Part shown: positions 1 to 10,705 of the stretch, piece after piece
How positions within the stretch are numbered: position 1 is the first letter of the stretch
Layout: every line of letters starts with the position of its first letter
From: Codonopsis lanceolata
Taxonomy: Eukaryota > Streptophyta > Magnoliopsida > Asterales > Campanulaceae
Assembly (NCBI GenBank): GCA_013146195.2
Contig: CM028384.1
Span: 70,531,990-70,595,989, forward strand
Length of the DNA stretch: 64,000 nt
Direction of reading: 5' to 3'
Notes under the pieces: model-generated
What the model saw: the letters and a program-made list of their open reading frames with translations, nothing else
The model's database searches: none
What the model was told of the DNA's origin: nothing
Made by a program: the position numbers and the translations under genes

Positions 1-291
1 TATATTCGTGTATAGCCACTTAAGACTTCTATATAATTCTAAGCCTTACTATTTCGGCTGCTTAAACTGTTTCAAATAGGCTTTTGATTTACTTGCATTT
101 CACCAGCAGACTTCATTACTCTGCCGAGAGCAAGTCTGTTGTTCCTCGTTACTAGCATACATGTTCGATATACTGACTGTCCATGCCTTTAAAACCTACA
201 CCTTATGAATACAAAAAGAAAAGTTTTTAACTGGCATCATAGGCTATTCACCCCCCCCTGTAGCCTATCTAAGCAATATTGTGGACCAACA
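1..291 (+). repeat. 3' end of a Ty1/copia-type LTR, cut by the window edge
   Basis: The segment ends with a C-run (positions 251-258) and then GGACCAACA. C-run plus GGACCAACA is the usual 3' end of many plant copia LTRs. A Met-tRNA primer site would follow a 5' LTR here, but Athila-type coding sequence follows directly. I therefore read it as a 3' LTR or solo LTR inserted into the Athila remnant to its right. The LTR at 6418-7371 ends in the same style but is a different family. Confidence 0.5.
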
Positions 292-3280
292 GTGATAGCG
301 AAAACGATGAAGTTATTGAATTAACAAAATTGTTTGAGGAATGTTAAGAGATAACCACTAAGGAAGTTGTTCGTGACCCTCTTGGTCATTTTAATGACAA
401 GTTAGTTCATTCGATTGAATCACCACCTATCTTGGAATTAAAACCCTTACCTTCTAATTTCAAGTATACCTTTCTGGGTAAAAATGACACTTTGCCTGTT
501 ATAATTGCTTCAACTCTTTCTAAAGAACAAGAAGAAAAATTAATGAATGTGTTGAAAGAACATAAAGAAGCCATAGGATGGACTTTAGCTAATCTTAAAG
601 GCATAAGTCCTACCATGTGTATGCATAAAATTCATCTTGAAGAAGGTGCTAAACCTTCTAGAGAACATCAAAGGAGATTAAACTCACACATGGAAGAAAC
701 TGTGAGAAAAGAAGTGCTTAAACTTTTAGATGTGGGTATTATCTGCCTTATTTCTGATAGTAAATGGGTGAGCCCAGTGCAGGTAGTTCCTAATAAATCA
801 GGAATTAATGTGGTTAAGAATGACAAAGATGAGTTAGTTCCTACTAGAACCATTATAAGGTATAGGATGTGTCTTGATTTGAGGAAACTTAATGTTGCTA
901 CTAGAAAAGATCATTTTCCCCTACCTTTTATTGAACAAATTCTAGGAAGACTAGCAGGTTATGATTATTATTGTTTCTTAGATGGATTTTCAGGATATAA
1001 GTAAATTCCCATTGCACATGAAGATCAAGAAAAGACAACATTTATGTGTCCCTTTGGTACATTTGCGTATAGGAGAATGCCCTTGGGTCTATGTAATGCC
1101 CCCAACTACTTTTCAGACATGCATGATCTCGATGTTTACAAGCCTTGTGGAAAGATGTGTGAAAGTTTTTATGGATGATTTTTCAGTCTTTGGAGAATCA
1201 TTCGATAAATGTCTTGAAAACTTAACCCTAGTGCTTAACCAATGATGTAAAATGAATTTAACCCTTAATTGGGAGAAATGTCATTTTATAGTTAATCAGG
1301 GTATTGTGTTAGGACATATTGTGTCCTAAAGAGGAATTGAGGTTGATCAAGCCAATGTGGAAGATGTAAGAAGCTTTCTTGGTCATGTAGGTTTTTATAG
1401 GCGATTTATTAAAGACTTTTCAAAAATTTGCAAGCCTTTATGCAACATGTTAGCCAAGGATACAAAATTTATTTTTGATAATTATTGTCTTGACGTTTTT
1501 AACCTTTTGAAGGAAAAATTAACCACGACCCCTATCTTAGCTAACCCTAATTGGTATCTTCCATTTGCAATCATGTGTGATGCTTCAGATTTCGCTATAG
1601 GTGTTGTGCTTGGTCAAAGAATAGATAAGTCACCGCATGCGATTCATTATGCTAGTTGAAAAGGAATTTTTGGCTGTTGTTTTTGCTCTTGAAAAATTCC
1701 GGTCTTACCTGCTAGGTTCTAAAGTAATTGTCTTTTCTGATCATGTTGCTTTAAAATACTTGTTGACAAAGAAAAATGCTAAGTTTAGACTAATTAGATG
1801 GATGCTTTTGTTGCAAGAATTTGATATAACAATAAAAGATAAGAAAGGATCAGAGAATGTGGTAGCTGACCACTTATCTAGGTGAGAATTATGGCCTTTG
1901 TTTGAGAAAGAATTATTTGAAAATAGCATTCCTTTGAATGAAGATTTTCTTAACGAACAGTTGTTTGAAATTCAGAAGCGTGAGCCATGGTATATAGACT
2001 ATGTGAATTTTATAGTGGCTAACATTATAAATCCAAACTTTGGATATCATGAAAGAAAGAAATTTTTATTTGAAGTGAGACATTACTTTTGGGATGAACC
2101 CTATTTGTTTAAATGAGGTCCTGATTTAATTATTAGGAGATGTATCCTTGAGGAAGAGCAACTAAATGTATTGTCATTTTGTCATGGTTTTGCTTGTGGA
2201 GGACACTTTAGTGGAGAAAAGACTTCTCGAAAGGTACCACAATCATGTCTTTATTGGCCTACATTATTTAAGGATGCTTACATATTTAGTAAGAATTGTG
2301 ATAAATGTCAAAGAACGGGAGGAATAAGTAAGAGAGATGAGATGCCTCTAATAGGTAATTTAGTTGTAGAAGTATTCAATGTTTGGGGAAAATATTTTAT
2401 GGGACCTTTTCTCATTTCACATGGCTTTGAATATATATATTGGTGGCAGTCGATTATGTTTCAAAGTGGATAGAGGCAATAACTACTAGGAATAATGATG
2501 TCAAAATTGTGGTTAAATTCCTTTGTGATGCCATTTATAGTAGATATGGAATGCCTAGGGCGATCATAAGTGATCAAGGTACCCATTTCACCAACCGTTT
2601 GGTGAACACATATCTGAAGAAATATAGGGTAGTACATAAATTGTCAACTCCCTACCATCCACATACATCTGGTCAAGTGGAGGTAAGTAATCGAAAAATC
2701 AAGAGAGGTTTGGAGAAAATTGTGTAGCCCAATAGAAAAGATTGGACGTTGAAGCTGAGCGATGTTTTATGCGCATATAGAATAGCCTATAAGACCCCAA
2801 TTGGTATGAGCCCATACAAAATTTTGTTTGGGAAAGCTTGTCATTTACTTGTTGAGTTAGAACGTAGGGCATTTTGGGCTATAAAAGCTCTCAACATGGA
2901 TTTGACCTTAACTGGTGAGAAAAGAATGCTCGAACTTAATGGGTTGGAAGAACACATATTAGAGTTGTATGAAAGTGTGAAAATATATAAGGAAAAGACA
3001 AAAAGATTTCATGATAAAAAGATTATTCCTAAAGATTTGTACCCTGGTATGAAAGTTCTGCTATTTAACTCTAGGTTAAAACTTTTTCTAGAAAAACTTA
3101 AATCTAGATGGTATGGCCCTTTTGAAATAATTAATGTTTTTTCCCCATGATGCCGTGGAATTAAAATATTACAAATCAAATGAACGATTTAAAGTAAACG
3201 GGAACCGAGTCAAACCATATCATGAAGGACTATCACTCGTGAAGACTATTGAGTGGATGGATTTATTTGAACCAGATTAA
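292..3280 (+). pseudogene. pol: Decayed Athila-type Ty3 pol (RT, RNase H, integrase), element 0
   Basis: Translated fragments match, in order, the pol of the Athila elements A and B in this window. There is a pre-RT linker (from about 430), RT with the FMDD catalytic motif at 1168-1179, RNase H with MCDASDFAIG near 1573, an integrase zinc-binding region at about 2170-2330, a core with SDQGTHF near 2569 and SGQVEV near 2676, and a C-terminal region ending around the TAA at 3278-3280. The reading frame is interrupted by many stops (for example at 1002, 1243, 1657, 1883, 2114, 2471 and 2725) and by a frameshift near 3148. Gag, protease and the 5' LTR are missing because a copia LTR abuts it at 291. 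It is more diverged from A and B than they are from each other, so it is an older or different subfamily. Not functional. Confidence 0.85.
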
Positions 3281-4183
3281 ATTGGTTTGACTAATGTCGA
3301 GCGAACAACTTTAAACAAAAGTGTTGGTTGGGAGGCAACCCATCTAATTTTAATTTTTAATGTTTTTGTATAATAAATGTATTTGGAAATTTTTCTTGAT
3401 TTTTGAGATTTTAAATGTTTTCTAATCATTGCATAAATCAAGTTTGGGGGAAAAATACCATTAATTTTGTATTTATTTGTTTTCTAATGATAATCTTTAT
3501 TTTTAGTGTGTTTTTGTAAGTAGTTTTTGGTGTAGAAAAAGAGATTGCAAGCAACGAAGGATGATAATATTGGACCCTCAGAAAAATTTCAAGCAAAATA
3601 GAAGGTTTGGGCTGAAAAACGTTAAGCGCCCGCTTAGTCTTTTAACTAGGTTGTCGCGCATTTTACCGAAGGTTGGACAATTCAAAAGTTGGCTAGGTAC
3701 TCGCCTAGTCCCGTGGGTTAAGTGACCGCTTAACCCCGTTGTTTAAAGGTTGTCTGTTCGCAGCAAACACAACCCTAACCACTATTCACCTTTTTCTCTC
3801 TCTCTAGCGGCAATCTCTCTCCCTTCTCTCTACAATTCCGGCCAAAATACTCACCCTCCTTCCATAAAAACTTCAACCCATCTTCATTTCACCCATCAAT
3901 CACCTAATCACTCTTCATTTTCAAGAAAAGAGGTGTTTTTGGGTCGCGAAGATTCCGACAAAGTCCATTTTTTCCGACGAAAATTCCGGCGAACAAGCTT
4001 GAGAAAAGTGTATCTTCAACAAGTATCTTCTACCCTTAACTTTTATTCTTGAAATTCACTTGCTAAATTGGATTTTTGAGCATGAAAATTCTATGAGTTA
4101 GGGTAATTTTATCTGTTATGTTTTTACAAGCTTTGTTGGGATTTTTTGATTTTGAGAGGAGTGCTTTAAGTGCCCTTAGAGTA
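3281..4183 (+). other. Pol to env-like spacer of Athila element 0
   Basis: No gene. Just after the pol stop is a small stem-loop, GGTTG-GGAGG-CAACC (3326-3340), seen in equivalent places in elements A and B. A PPT-like AAGTTTGGGGG follows near 3439, then the palindrome array (3622-3736) and a pyrimidine-rich leader (about 3780-4180). The env-like start codon is at 4184. Confidence 0.6.
3622..3749 (+). promoter_or_regulatory. Palindrome array and TATA-like box ahead of env-like ORF (variant arms)
   Basis: Four imperfect palindromes form two pairs. They are TTAAGCGCCCGCTTAG (3622-3637), a degenerate copy starting CTAGGTTGTCGC (about 3646-3661), CTAGGTACTCGCCTAG (3693-3708), and a 22-bp copy at 3715-3736 with GGGTTAAG/CTTAACCC arms. 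Centre-to-centre spacing within pairs is about 24-25 bp, as in Athila A and B, though the arm sequences differ. A TATA-like TTTAAAG lies at 3742-3748, right after the last palindrome. Promoter function is inferred from position and from the conserved layout. Confidence 0.5.
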
Positions 4184-4544
4184 ATGGCCCCTAGGAAGAG
4201 AAGTAAAATTCAAGATGGCGAGGCTTCGTCTTCTTCTGCCCCCACGTAGAATGTAGACCTTTTCAAAGGCTCGAAAAATATCAAAAATCTACTCCGAGGG
4301 TTTTAATTCAAAATCCATTTCAGCTGAGAGGGGCTTTGATTTCTCTAGCTATAGGTTGTCTTCCTATTTTAGGCTTTACGGTTGGGAGAAGTTGTGCGAG
4401 CCCCCAGGTGAGGTTGTGGTGCCTATCGTTCGTACATTCTATCGGTCTTATATCCCTTATGGTCTTTGTGGCACCCTAGCCATTCGTTGCTTGTGTTCAT
4501 GCATTTATATTGCTTGTGAGCATGTTTGCATAGTCTATATATGA
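4184..4544 (+). pseudogene. Env-like accessory ORF of Athila element 0, broken
   Basis: An ATG at 4184 opens a short Lys/Arg-rich start followed by frames that resemble the N-terminal third of the intact env-like ORF at 44577-45671. The clearest match is the ERGF segment near 4329 and the stretch reading VVVPIVRTFYRSYIPYG, against VVPIVREFYANGRIG in element B. Stops and frameshifts interrupt it, and homology fades by about 4544. The family is the plant-retroelement 'putative plant transposon protein' type found downstream of Athila pol. Its biochemical role is unknown. Confidence 0.6.
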
Positions 4545-5027
4545 TTTAGAATCATTCATAAGTCATTCATGAAGCTCTTAACATGTTTACAATCATGTAT
4601 GCTTGCTTGTTGAATCGCCAGTTCGATTGCTTTGTTTTGGCCTTAGCGATTTCCCTCGTTGCTCGTATTGCTTGTATTTCGTCGTGCGAAGTGTTCGTTG
4701 AGTTCTCGGCCTTGTATTCAGGTCATAACCATGTTTAAACAAGCCTTTTCCATGTCCAAGTTATCCTAGTATGATTGGTGTTTGATTCGTTAACCATTCG
4801 TCGCATGATTCGAGCCTTGTTCTACCTTGTTCCGGATGTTGTTCGGGTGTGTTTCCGACTTGTTTTGAGTTGGGTTCGACCTTAGAAAGGTTGCCCATGA
4901 GTTTGGGACCATTTAGGACATGTTTAGACCAAGTTCAAGGGCTGGACCATGCGCTCGCATCGAATCCTGATCACTAGCTCGCGGGGCCTTTGAGAGCATT
5001 GCAAAATGGTCATGAGTCGAAATAGGT
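4545..5027. other. Unassigned stretch between element 0 and the proline-rich ORF
   Basis: No coding frame or terminal repeat could be supported. The sequence has short GTTCG/TTCGTTGC-rich pieces and lies between the fading env-like remnant and the palindrome pair at 5028. It may hold the boundary between Athila element 0 and a copia element. Confidence 0.4.
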
Positions 5028-5177
5028 CCAGGCGCCCGCCTGGCCATATGTGAGGCGCCCGCCTCAAGAACTGGTGTCACCTACAGAATTTTTCTCTTGC
5101 AATCTGATTTGTGACCAATTAGACCCTTAACCCCCCATCCTAATTGACCCTAAACCTCCCTAACCCTCCTTACTTAT
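5028..5177 (+). promoter_or_regulatory. Palindrome pair with downstream TATA-like box
   Basis: Two GC-core palindromes, CCAGGCGCCCGCCTGG (5028-5043) and TGAGGCGCCCGCCTCA (5051-5066), have centres 23 bp apart. A TATA-like CTTATACCC follows near 5168, and a coding-like region starts about 5185. The layout repeats that of the Athila and Tat promoters in this window, with different arms. Function is inferred. Confidence 0.35.
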
Positions 5178-5184
5178 ACCCTAA

Positions 5185-6417
5185 TATCATCAACTCTTCT
5201 TTGAAAGAAGATGAGTTGTATACAGTGGCCAAGGACAAGCAACTCACCGCCTCGTTTTTCAGTAAATACAGAATACGAGAACAAGCACCGGATGCGTAGG
5301 TCTACCGCCGGTCTCTCTTGACAAAGTGGCCAAGCCTCGCACCTATCTTGGTCACCCGCTTCAATATGGAAGCACATGTAGCGGCAGCGGGACCTTCAAA
5401 AGGCCTCGCTAAATTTGACGATCAAGTGACCACGGACCTCCATCTAAAGGCCAAAGGCCCTGGCCGATGAGGCGTAGCTGCCGCTAAGGTCCGAATAGCG
5501 GCCAGAGCAAAGCCAAGAAGACAAGGCCGGAAGTGGCACCTCCAATCGAAGAGGAGCAGCCAAATGGATCGAAGGGAGATGAAGGAAGGCCGAAGAAGAA
5601 GGCACCAGCCAATCTAGCCATTCCTCTCCTCCATCTACCCAAGCCAAGCCATCCTCTCACCATCTACCCAATCCAAATTAACCACCTTCACCAACTCCCC
5701 GCACCCACTCCCAAACCAAAACGAATGAGACTTCGAAACCTCTCGAAACCAGCCCACCCAGCGATCCTCCAACCTCTACCGATGAAGCAGCTGAGTCTCC
5801 TATTCAGCCGCTGAGGAAGAAAAGGAGAGCTACCGGTTCCCAACCCTCTACCGCCAGCCAACCAACTACCGACGCCCAACCAACTACCGACGCCCAAACC
5901 TTACCTATCAACCCTTCATCTATACCTATCAACCCTTCATCTATTCCTCCTGAGTCATCTACTCAGAGGAATTCACCACCTCCAGGAGTCTATCCCTCAG
6001 AGGAGCTCAAACTCGGGAGGAGCCCAACCCCAACTCCTCCTCCTCCTTCACCCTTTAACTACTCACCTGAACCATCCACACCTTCCTCACCACCCCAATC
6101 CCAACCAACTTCTTCAACCCCACCACAGCCCTTAGACCCTGCTGCTGCCAAGTTCCTCTTTGAACTTTCGTCAGTAGCAGATCTATTCACCCCTACTCAT
6201 CAACCTCTTCAACCTTCTCAACCTCCTCAACCTTCCCTTCAAAAACCAAAATACCTCTTCTACCCTGCCCCTTCTTTCTGGTTCTCTACCGAACCCATTC
6301 CCCAATCCTCCCATATCAGTGAAAATTTTGACACTGATATTGAATTGGATTCCCCACCAACTCCACCTCCACCCTTCCCTATAACCATTTCCTCTTCCAT
6401 ATATTATTTGAATTAAT
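5185..6417 (+). pseudogene. Proline-rich ORF remnant, possibly the accessory 3' ORF of a copia element
   Basis: I do not recognise this protein with certainty. One frame at about 5190-5460 reads as a compact alpha/beta-like segment (includes LLTKWPSLAP and TRFNMEAHV). From 5533 another frame is rich in proline, serine and glutamine, with runs such as PTPTPPPPSP, and ends at a TAA (6415-6417). Frame changes join the parts, so it is broken. It lies directly upstream of a copia-type LTR in the same orientation. That is where SIRE/Maximus copia elements carry an extra env-like ORF, hence the suggestion. It could instead belong to another retroelement. Confidence 0.35.
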
Positions 6418-7371
6418 CCAAGTCATTCCCTGACATGTCAAGCCGCCGAAAGCAACTTTCCGAAAAACAGAAGACCTTTTCGTCTGCAAAGCGTAAAAGC
6501 ATGTCCCCTACTTTCGCTTCATCTCTCGATCGACACCAAATCGCCCACTTTTTGAAGATCTCGAAATGACTATCTACTCTAGATATACGTGAAGACGAAA
6601 ATCCTTGACCGACAATTTCCCAATGCATTTATGAATAAATTTTAAAGTCTTCGCCCTCTCCAACGGATTCTTTTGAAATGCACACTTTAAATACGCCATT
6701 GAAGACTAGAACATAGAGACAAGCATGCATGAATCAATCGAACACTTAAAGAATTGCTCGAATCTTCACAACTCCAAGTCTTTAAGCTCGGTGCATTCAA
6801 TAGATCCTCAACAGATCTAGAAGTCCTCGTCAACAACAAGAAGTCGCTTCTTCAACATTTATTGCTTTATTCTTCTTGTTGTTAACTTCCATTAACTATA
6901 TACACTTGCAATTAAATATCTTGTATTTTACAGATATTTAATTCCCTAGACCCAAACACAAGTCAATATTTTGTATACGATCCATTAGGGATATTCTTTG
7001 TAATTGATCTAAGTGGAAAACATAGTGCACATTTTAAATCCAAGGTTGACTGCCTTGGTGGTGGACATAGCACTCATTATAGTGTGAACCATCCTAAAAT
7101 ACTTGTGTTATTTCCTACTGTCTGTCTATTTATTGAACTGCTTAGTTTCATTGTTTATATTATCCATTTCATGAGAACTTAAGTAATCTGTAAAAGGTCT
7201 AGGTAGTCCTTATCGGCGGCACTGAACAATTTTCTTGAAGGTCTTCCGCTACTTGATTCTTTTTCATAGATTGCAAGTAACTTTCAAGGAACTTACTTTA
7301 AAAGTTTTAAAGTGTTAATAAGCTATTCAACCCCCCCTTCTAGCTTATTATTGTGCTCATTGGGACCCACA
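6418..7371 (+). repeat. Ty1/copia-type LTR, 3' boundary clear, 5' boundary uncertain
   Basis: The segment ends with a C-run and TTGGGACCCACA at 7371, the usual plant copia LTR terminus. An ORF ends at 6417 just upstream, and sequence of the Tat accessory region starts just downstream. The exact LTR start was not found, so 6418 is only the first base after the stop codon. A possible TATA box is TTTAAATAC near 6685. Confidence 0.5.
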
Positions 7372-8290
7372 ACGGCGATTGTAAAAGGAAGGAACGAGTG
7401 CAGGAGCGGATCACTAGCTCGAGTCCGGGTACGGTGCACTTCCTTCCTCTTGGAGGGCCCGGAGGGCATTATGTTGTTGCTCGATTGAGCCGCCGGACAT
7501 CGATGGTATCCATTATGGTGGATTCGTTATATATGGGCGAGCGGGTTAATCGCCAGCATCAGTTGATCTTAGTTCCTCCAGTGGTGCCTCCTCGGTCTCC
7601 TTTCTGGGTGATAGAGCCCGACCAGCTGCCGAACATGTATTAGTACCTGTCAAAATTCCTCATGCCAGTGGCAGATTTTCCGATTATGGCGTATGAGAAT
7701 TTCTTGAGGATAGTGTTGCATCCTCCTTTCCCTGCTCCTACCGCGCCCAGGCGGCATTCTGATGCCTCTGCTAGACTAGGGCCTTCTACTTCATCTCTCG
7801 ACGAGAACCTGGAGTTCACTGAGCCTGACGATGTCTTCTCTACCTTCCAGTATCAATGGGGCGGTCATATGGTAGAGCAGGCTCTTCCATATGTCAAGAT
7901 CCCTGAGGAGCGTCGGGTCCCGGAGCAGTCCCGTTCAGTAGACACATTTACCATTACATTTATTTTCCCTTCTGGTTTTTTTTTTTTTTTTTGCATTTTT
8001 TTTTAGACTAATATATTCTTTTTGTTGTCTCACTTTTTTCTTTAGGTGAACGTGTCTACCTACAAGAGGCTGTTGCGGGGCTTCTTCAGTATTAGCAAGC
8101 TTTATCAAAAGCTTGCCGACCTTTCCGCAGCAGCAAAGCACTGCACGCCGAGATGGTGATGACGATGACGCGGATGTCGGGTCGAATCGCGCCCGGGGCA
8201 GATGTCGAGTGTATAGAGCTGGTGGCATAGGGCGTCCTTGGGTCATGGGTGGTGGCCTTGACAGGAGCCAGTCGTCCCGAGCACATTAGT
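7372..8290 (+). pseudogene. Remnant of a plus-strand accessory ORF with a possible intron
   Basis: Frames at 7372-7640 and 7660-7940 read as real protein (for example HFLPLGGPGGHYVVARLSR, then a Pro/Ser linker ending near RVPEQSR). They share one frame across a TAG near 7641. A T-rich stretch then ends in TTTTTTCTTTAG at 8045, a good 3' splice site, followed by a further frame (STYKRLLRGFFSISKLYQK) that soon meets stops. The pattern GHYVVARL...VDSL is loosely like the His...Asp part of Ulp1-type (C48) proteases, but that is weak. It is antisense to the Tat element and precedes the accessory ORF at 8984. It may be a second accessory ORF or the end of an older duplicate. Confidence 0.4.
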
Positions 8291-8718
8291 CTTGGATGCC
8301 TGCGATTATTAGTTAATTTTTTCTTTCCTCTTTTTTTTATTCAAAAGAAACCTATACAAACATTTATTATACAATGCAATATAATTGTATATGATGCAAA
8401 AATATTAAAAATGCAGACTCAAGCACATGCATAAAATAAAGCTATATCAATATCTAAGGGTAATGGCACGCTGTGTTTTCGGAAAAGGGAGTTTATAAGA
8501 ATACACCTTCAGATTTGAGTGGGCTTTTCCGGTGGTACGCAGGGTAGGAGAGACAACCGCCTTCTCCTGTTTCCTCGGCATATAAGGGCCGCCGCTAGTG
8601 TGCGTAGCCTTCCTTTTTAGCTTCTTCAATTTTCTTGCGATCCGACACAGCAGCAGTCGATGGTCGGGACAAACAAAACCAGGATACCAGGTAGTTTCCA
8701 CAGAACAGTGGAAGGAAG

Positions 8719-8861
8719 CTGGCGCGGCCAAATAGAGCTATTGGCGCGGCGCCAAGAGAGGCTTATGGTGGCGCCATGAGTCTCTTCTGTGCATTCCCTG
8801 TTCAGCACTGTTCACATATTGTGCTCAGAAATGTCCGTTTCTTGAATTTTCAGTATAAAAG
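8719..8861 (+). promoter_or_regulatory. Internal promoter of the antisense accessory ORF: GC palindrome triplet plus TATA box
   Basis: Three GC-core palindromes lie at 8720-8730 (TGGCGCGGCCA), 8741-8755 (TTGGCGCGGCGCCAA) and 8769-8776 (TGGCGCCA), with centres about 23-24 bp apart. A TATAAAAG box follows at 8854-8861, and the ORF starts at 8984. A related triplet lies upstream of the TATA box in the Tat LTR on the minus strand (32008-32066). Promoter function is inferred. Confidence 0.55.
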
Positions 8862-8983
8862 CGGAAGGAGAATGGCCTGCCTCTTCACAAGCCCATCTGT
8901 TCTTACCTCTCACAAACTCTTAAGCTCTCTTTTGCTCAGTCGTTGCCTCTTTTCCCTTATAATCCTTTGCATCTCTTTTACAA

Positions 8984-10705
8984 ATGGCCGCACAAATTCA
9001 TAAAGCAGTAGAGATAGAAATTTACGAGAACGGCTTGGATTTTTGGATCCTCTCCCTGCGGTCAGACGAGCATGATTGGTTCAATCACATTTTTGGATTT
9101 AGGTGCCTGTTATCCTGGAGAAATGTCATCATCAACTGGGACATGATGAGGGGAGCCTTCAGGTTTTGGTCTCCTCAGGACCATCTTTTTAACTTTGGTA
9201 TGAATGAAATGTGCCCCACTTTTGAAGAATTATGTGAAATGCTGGGGATGGCACCTTATCGTCTAATTGTCGTGCCTTCTCACAGGAGGCGTCCATACAT
9301 GGCCATCTGGGAGCTATCCTGCACTACTCGCAGCGCTACTCCAGGTTTTTATGATGGAGTAACTTTTGATTTGACTGTCCTCCCTGGTGCCTTCACAGAA
9401 TTCAGGGAGGATGACATAGATTACCTGTGGCATAGGCTGTCTGCGCTCTTCCTTTGCCTGGTAGGGAGATATTTGTTGGTGGGCCAACCCGGATTTATCG
9501 ATGTGCGTGTTGTTGACCTTGCATTGCAGGCACGAGACCGCCAACTAAACATTGTTCCGGTGATTCTGGCGGAGACCTTTGTGGGCCTGAATGCTTTTGC
9601 AAGCGGTGATGAATTATTCCCTACTGGCAGCCCCATTTTGCTCCATATGTGGCTGGAGGAGCATTTTCTCTGGGTGATGGCCCCCGTGCCGCATGGAGCA
9701 CCGTATGACCTGGCACTTTATGGCCTTCGAGGTCACTTTCCTCGGACCAATTACTCATAATTTGATTGGGCTGAGAACTTTTACCGCAGGGGCTCCATGG
9801 ATATAGTATGGGTGATCCACCATTGGCAGATCCGACGCTTTCTTCTGTATTCCACATAGTATAATCAAGTGGTCATGTTGGGTATTGAGTGGACCTCTTT
9901 TTATAGACCTGACCGGATCTTGCGCCAATTCGGGAGAGAGCAGCTGATCCCTGACTCAACTTGTCCTGTATATTTGGAGGTGGAAAATAATGACGAGGAC
10001 CTGGGTGCCACTATCCATGGAATGTGGCAATGGGATTTTGATAGGCTGGAGGTAGCCTATTTATTCTCTGATTACATGCTTCTTTCCCATGAGTATCTGG
10101 CATGGATAATGGTGGCTATCGAGGGGGCATCCCGCGTGATCAGGCGTGGACTGAGGAATTTGCTGGGTCGTCATGTTACTAACGGGATAGATGCTCGCCT
10201 GATGGAGATAGGCGAGGACATTGACAGTTCGGGGCTAGTCATCCCTCAGGCCCTGCAGGCGGAGTTCAGGCGGGTACATAATCTTGGTGCCCAAACAGCT
10301 CCTGGACCGAACGCTGCGGGTCCTAGCAATGCACCCCACATATTAAGCAATGCTAGCAGGCAGCACAACCCATGGGAAACGGAAGTAGCTACTCCCCCCC
10401 CCCCCTTAGACTGGATGGGACACGACGTTCAGAACTGGCGGCAATGAGCCTCCTCGACTGAGCATCGCGAGCAGGCAGAATAACCCGTGGGAGCCAGAGG
10501 AAGTTGTCCCTCCTCCTCCGCCTGGATGGGGTACTGCTTTCAGAGATAATGGAGCCGGTCTGAGCAATACAGCTACCCAGGAGAACGGGGATGTTGATGA
10601 TGAAGAGAAGGATACTTCTGGAGGCTCACATGCGGGTGAGACTAGAGCTTCATCTGCGCCTCGCAGGAGGAGTATATGGGCCCGGCTGGGCGGACGCCAC
10701 AGACA
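8984..10705 (+). pseudogene. Antisense accessory ORF of the Tat element (DUF7745/plant-mobile-domain-like), broken
   Basis: From the ATG at 8984, one frame runs to about 10447 with only two in-frame stops (9758 and 9857). The protein has a tryptophan-rich N-terminal half with FWSPQDHLFNFG and PTFEELCEMLG. Such patterns are typical of the unknown-function domain found in extra ORFs of Tat/Ogre elements. The tail is low-complexity and contains repeats of a QxNPWExE...PPPP unit. A 12-base C-run at about 10393-10404 sits where the tail frame changes; slippage there would restore reading into the second unit and on to about 10705. It is transcribed against the Tat gag-pol direction and has its own TATA box at 8854. 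Extra antisense ORFs are reported for Tat-lineage elements. The function is unknown, and this copy is probably dead. Confidence 0.65.

Noticed and set aside
5444..5897. Minus-strand ORFs opposite the proline-rich region
   Set aside because: The GC-rich repeats leave the antisense open; the plus frame agrees with the downstream LTR orientation.
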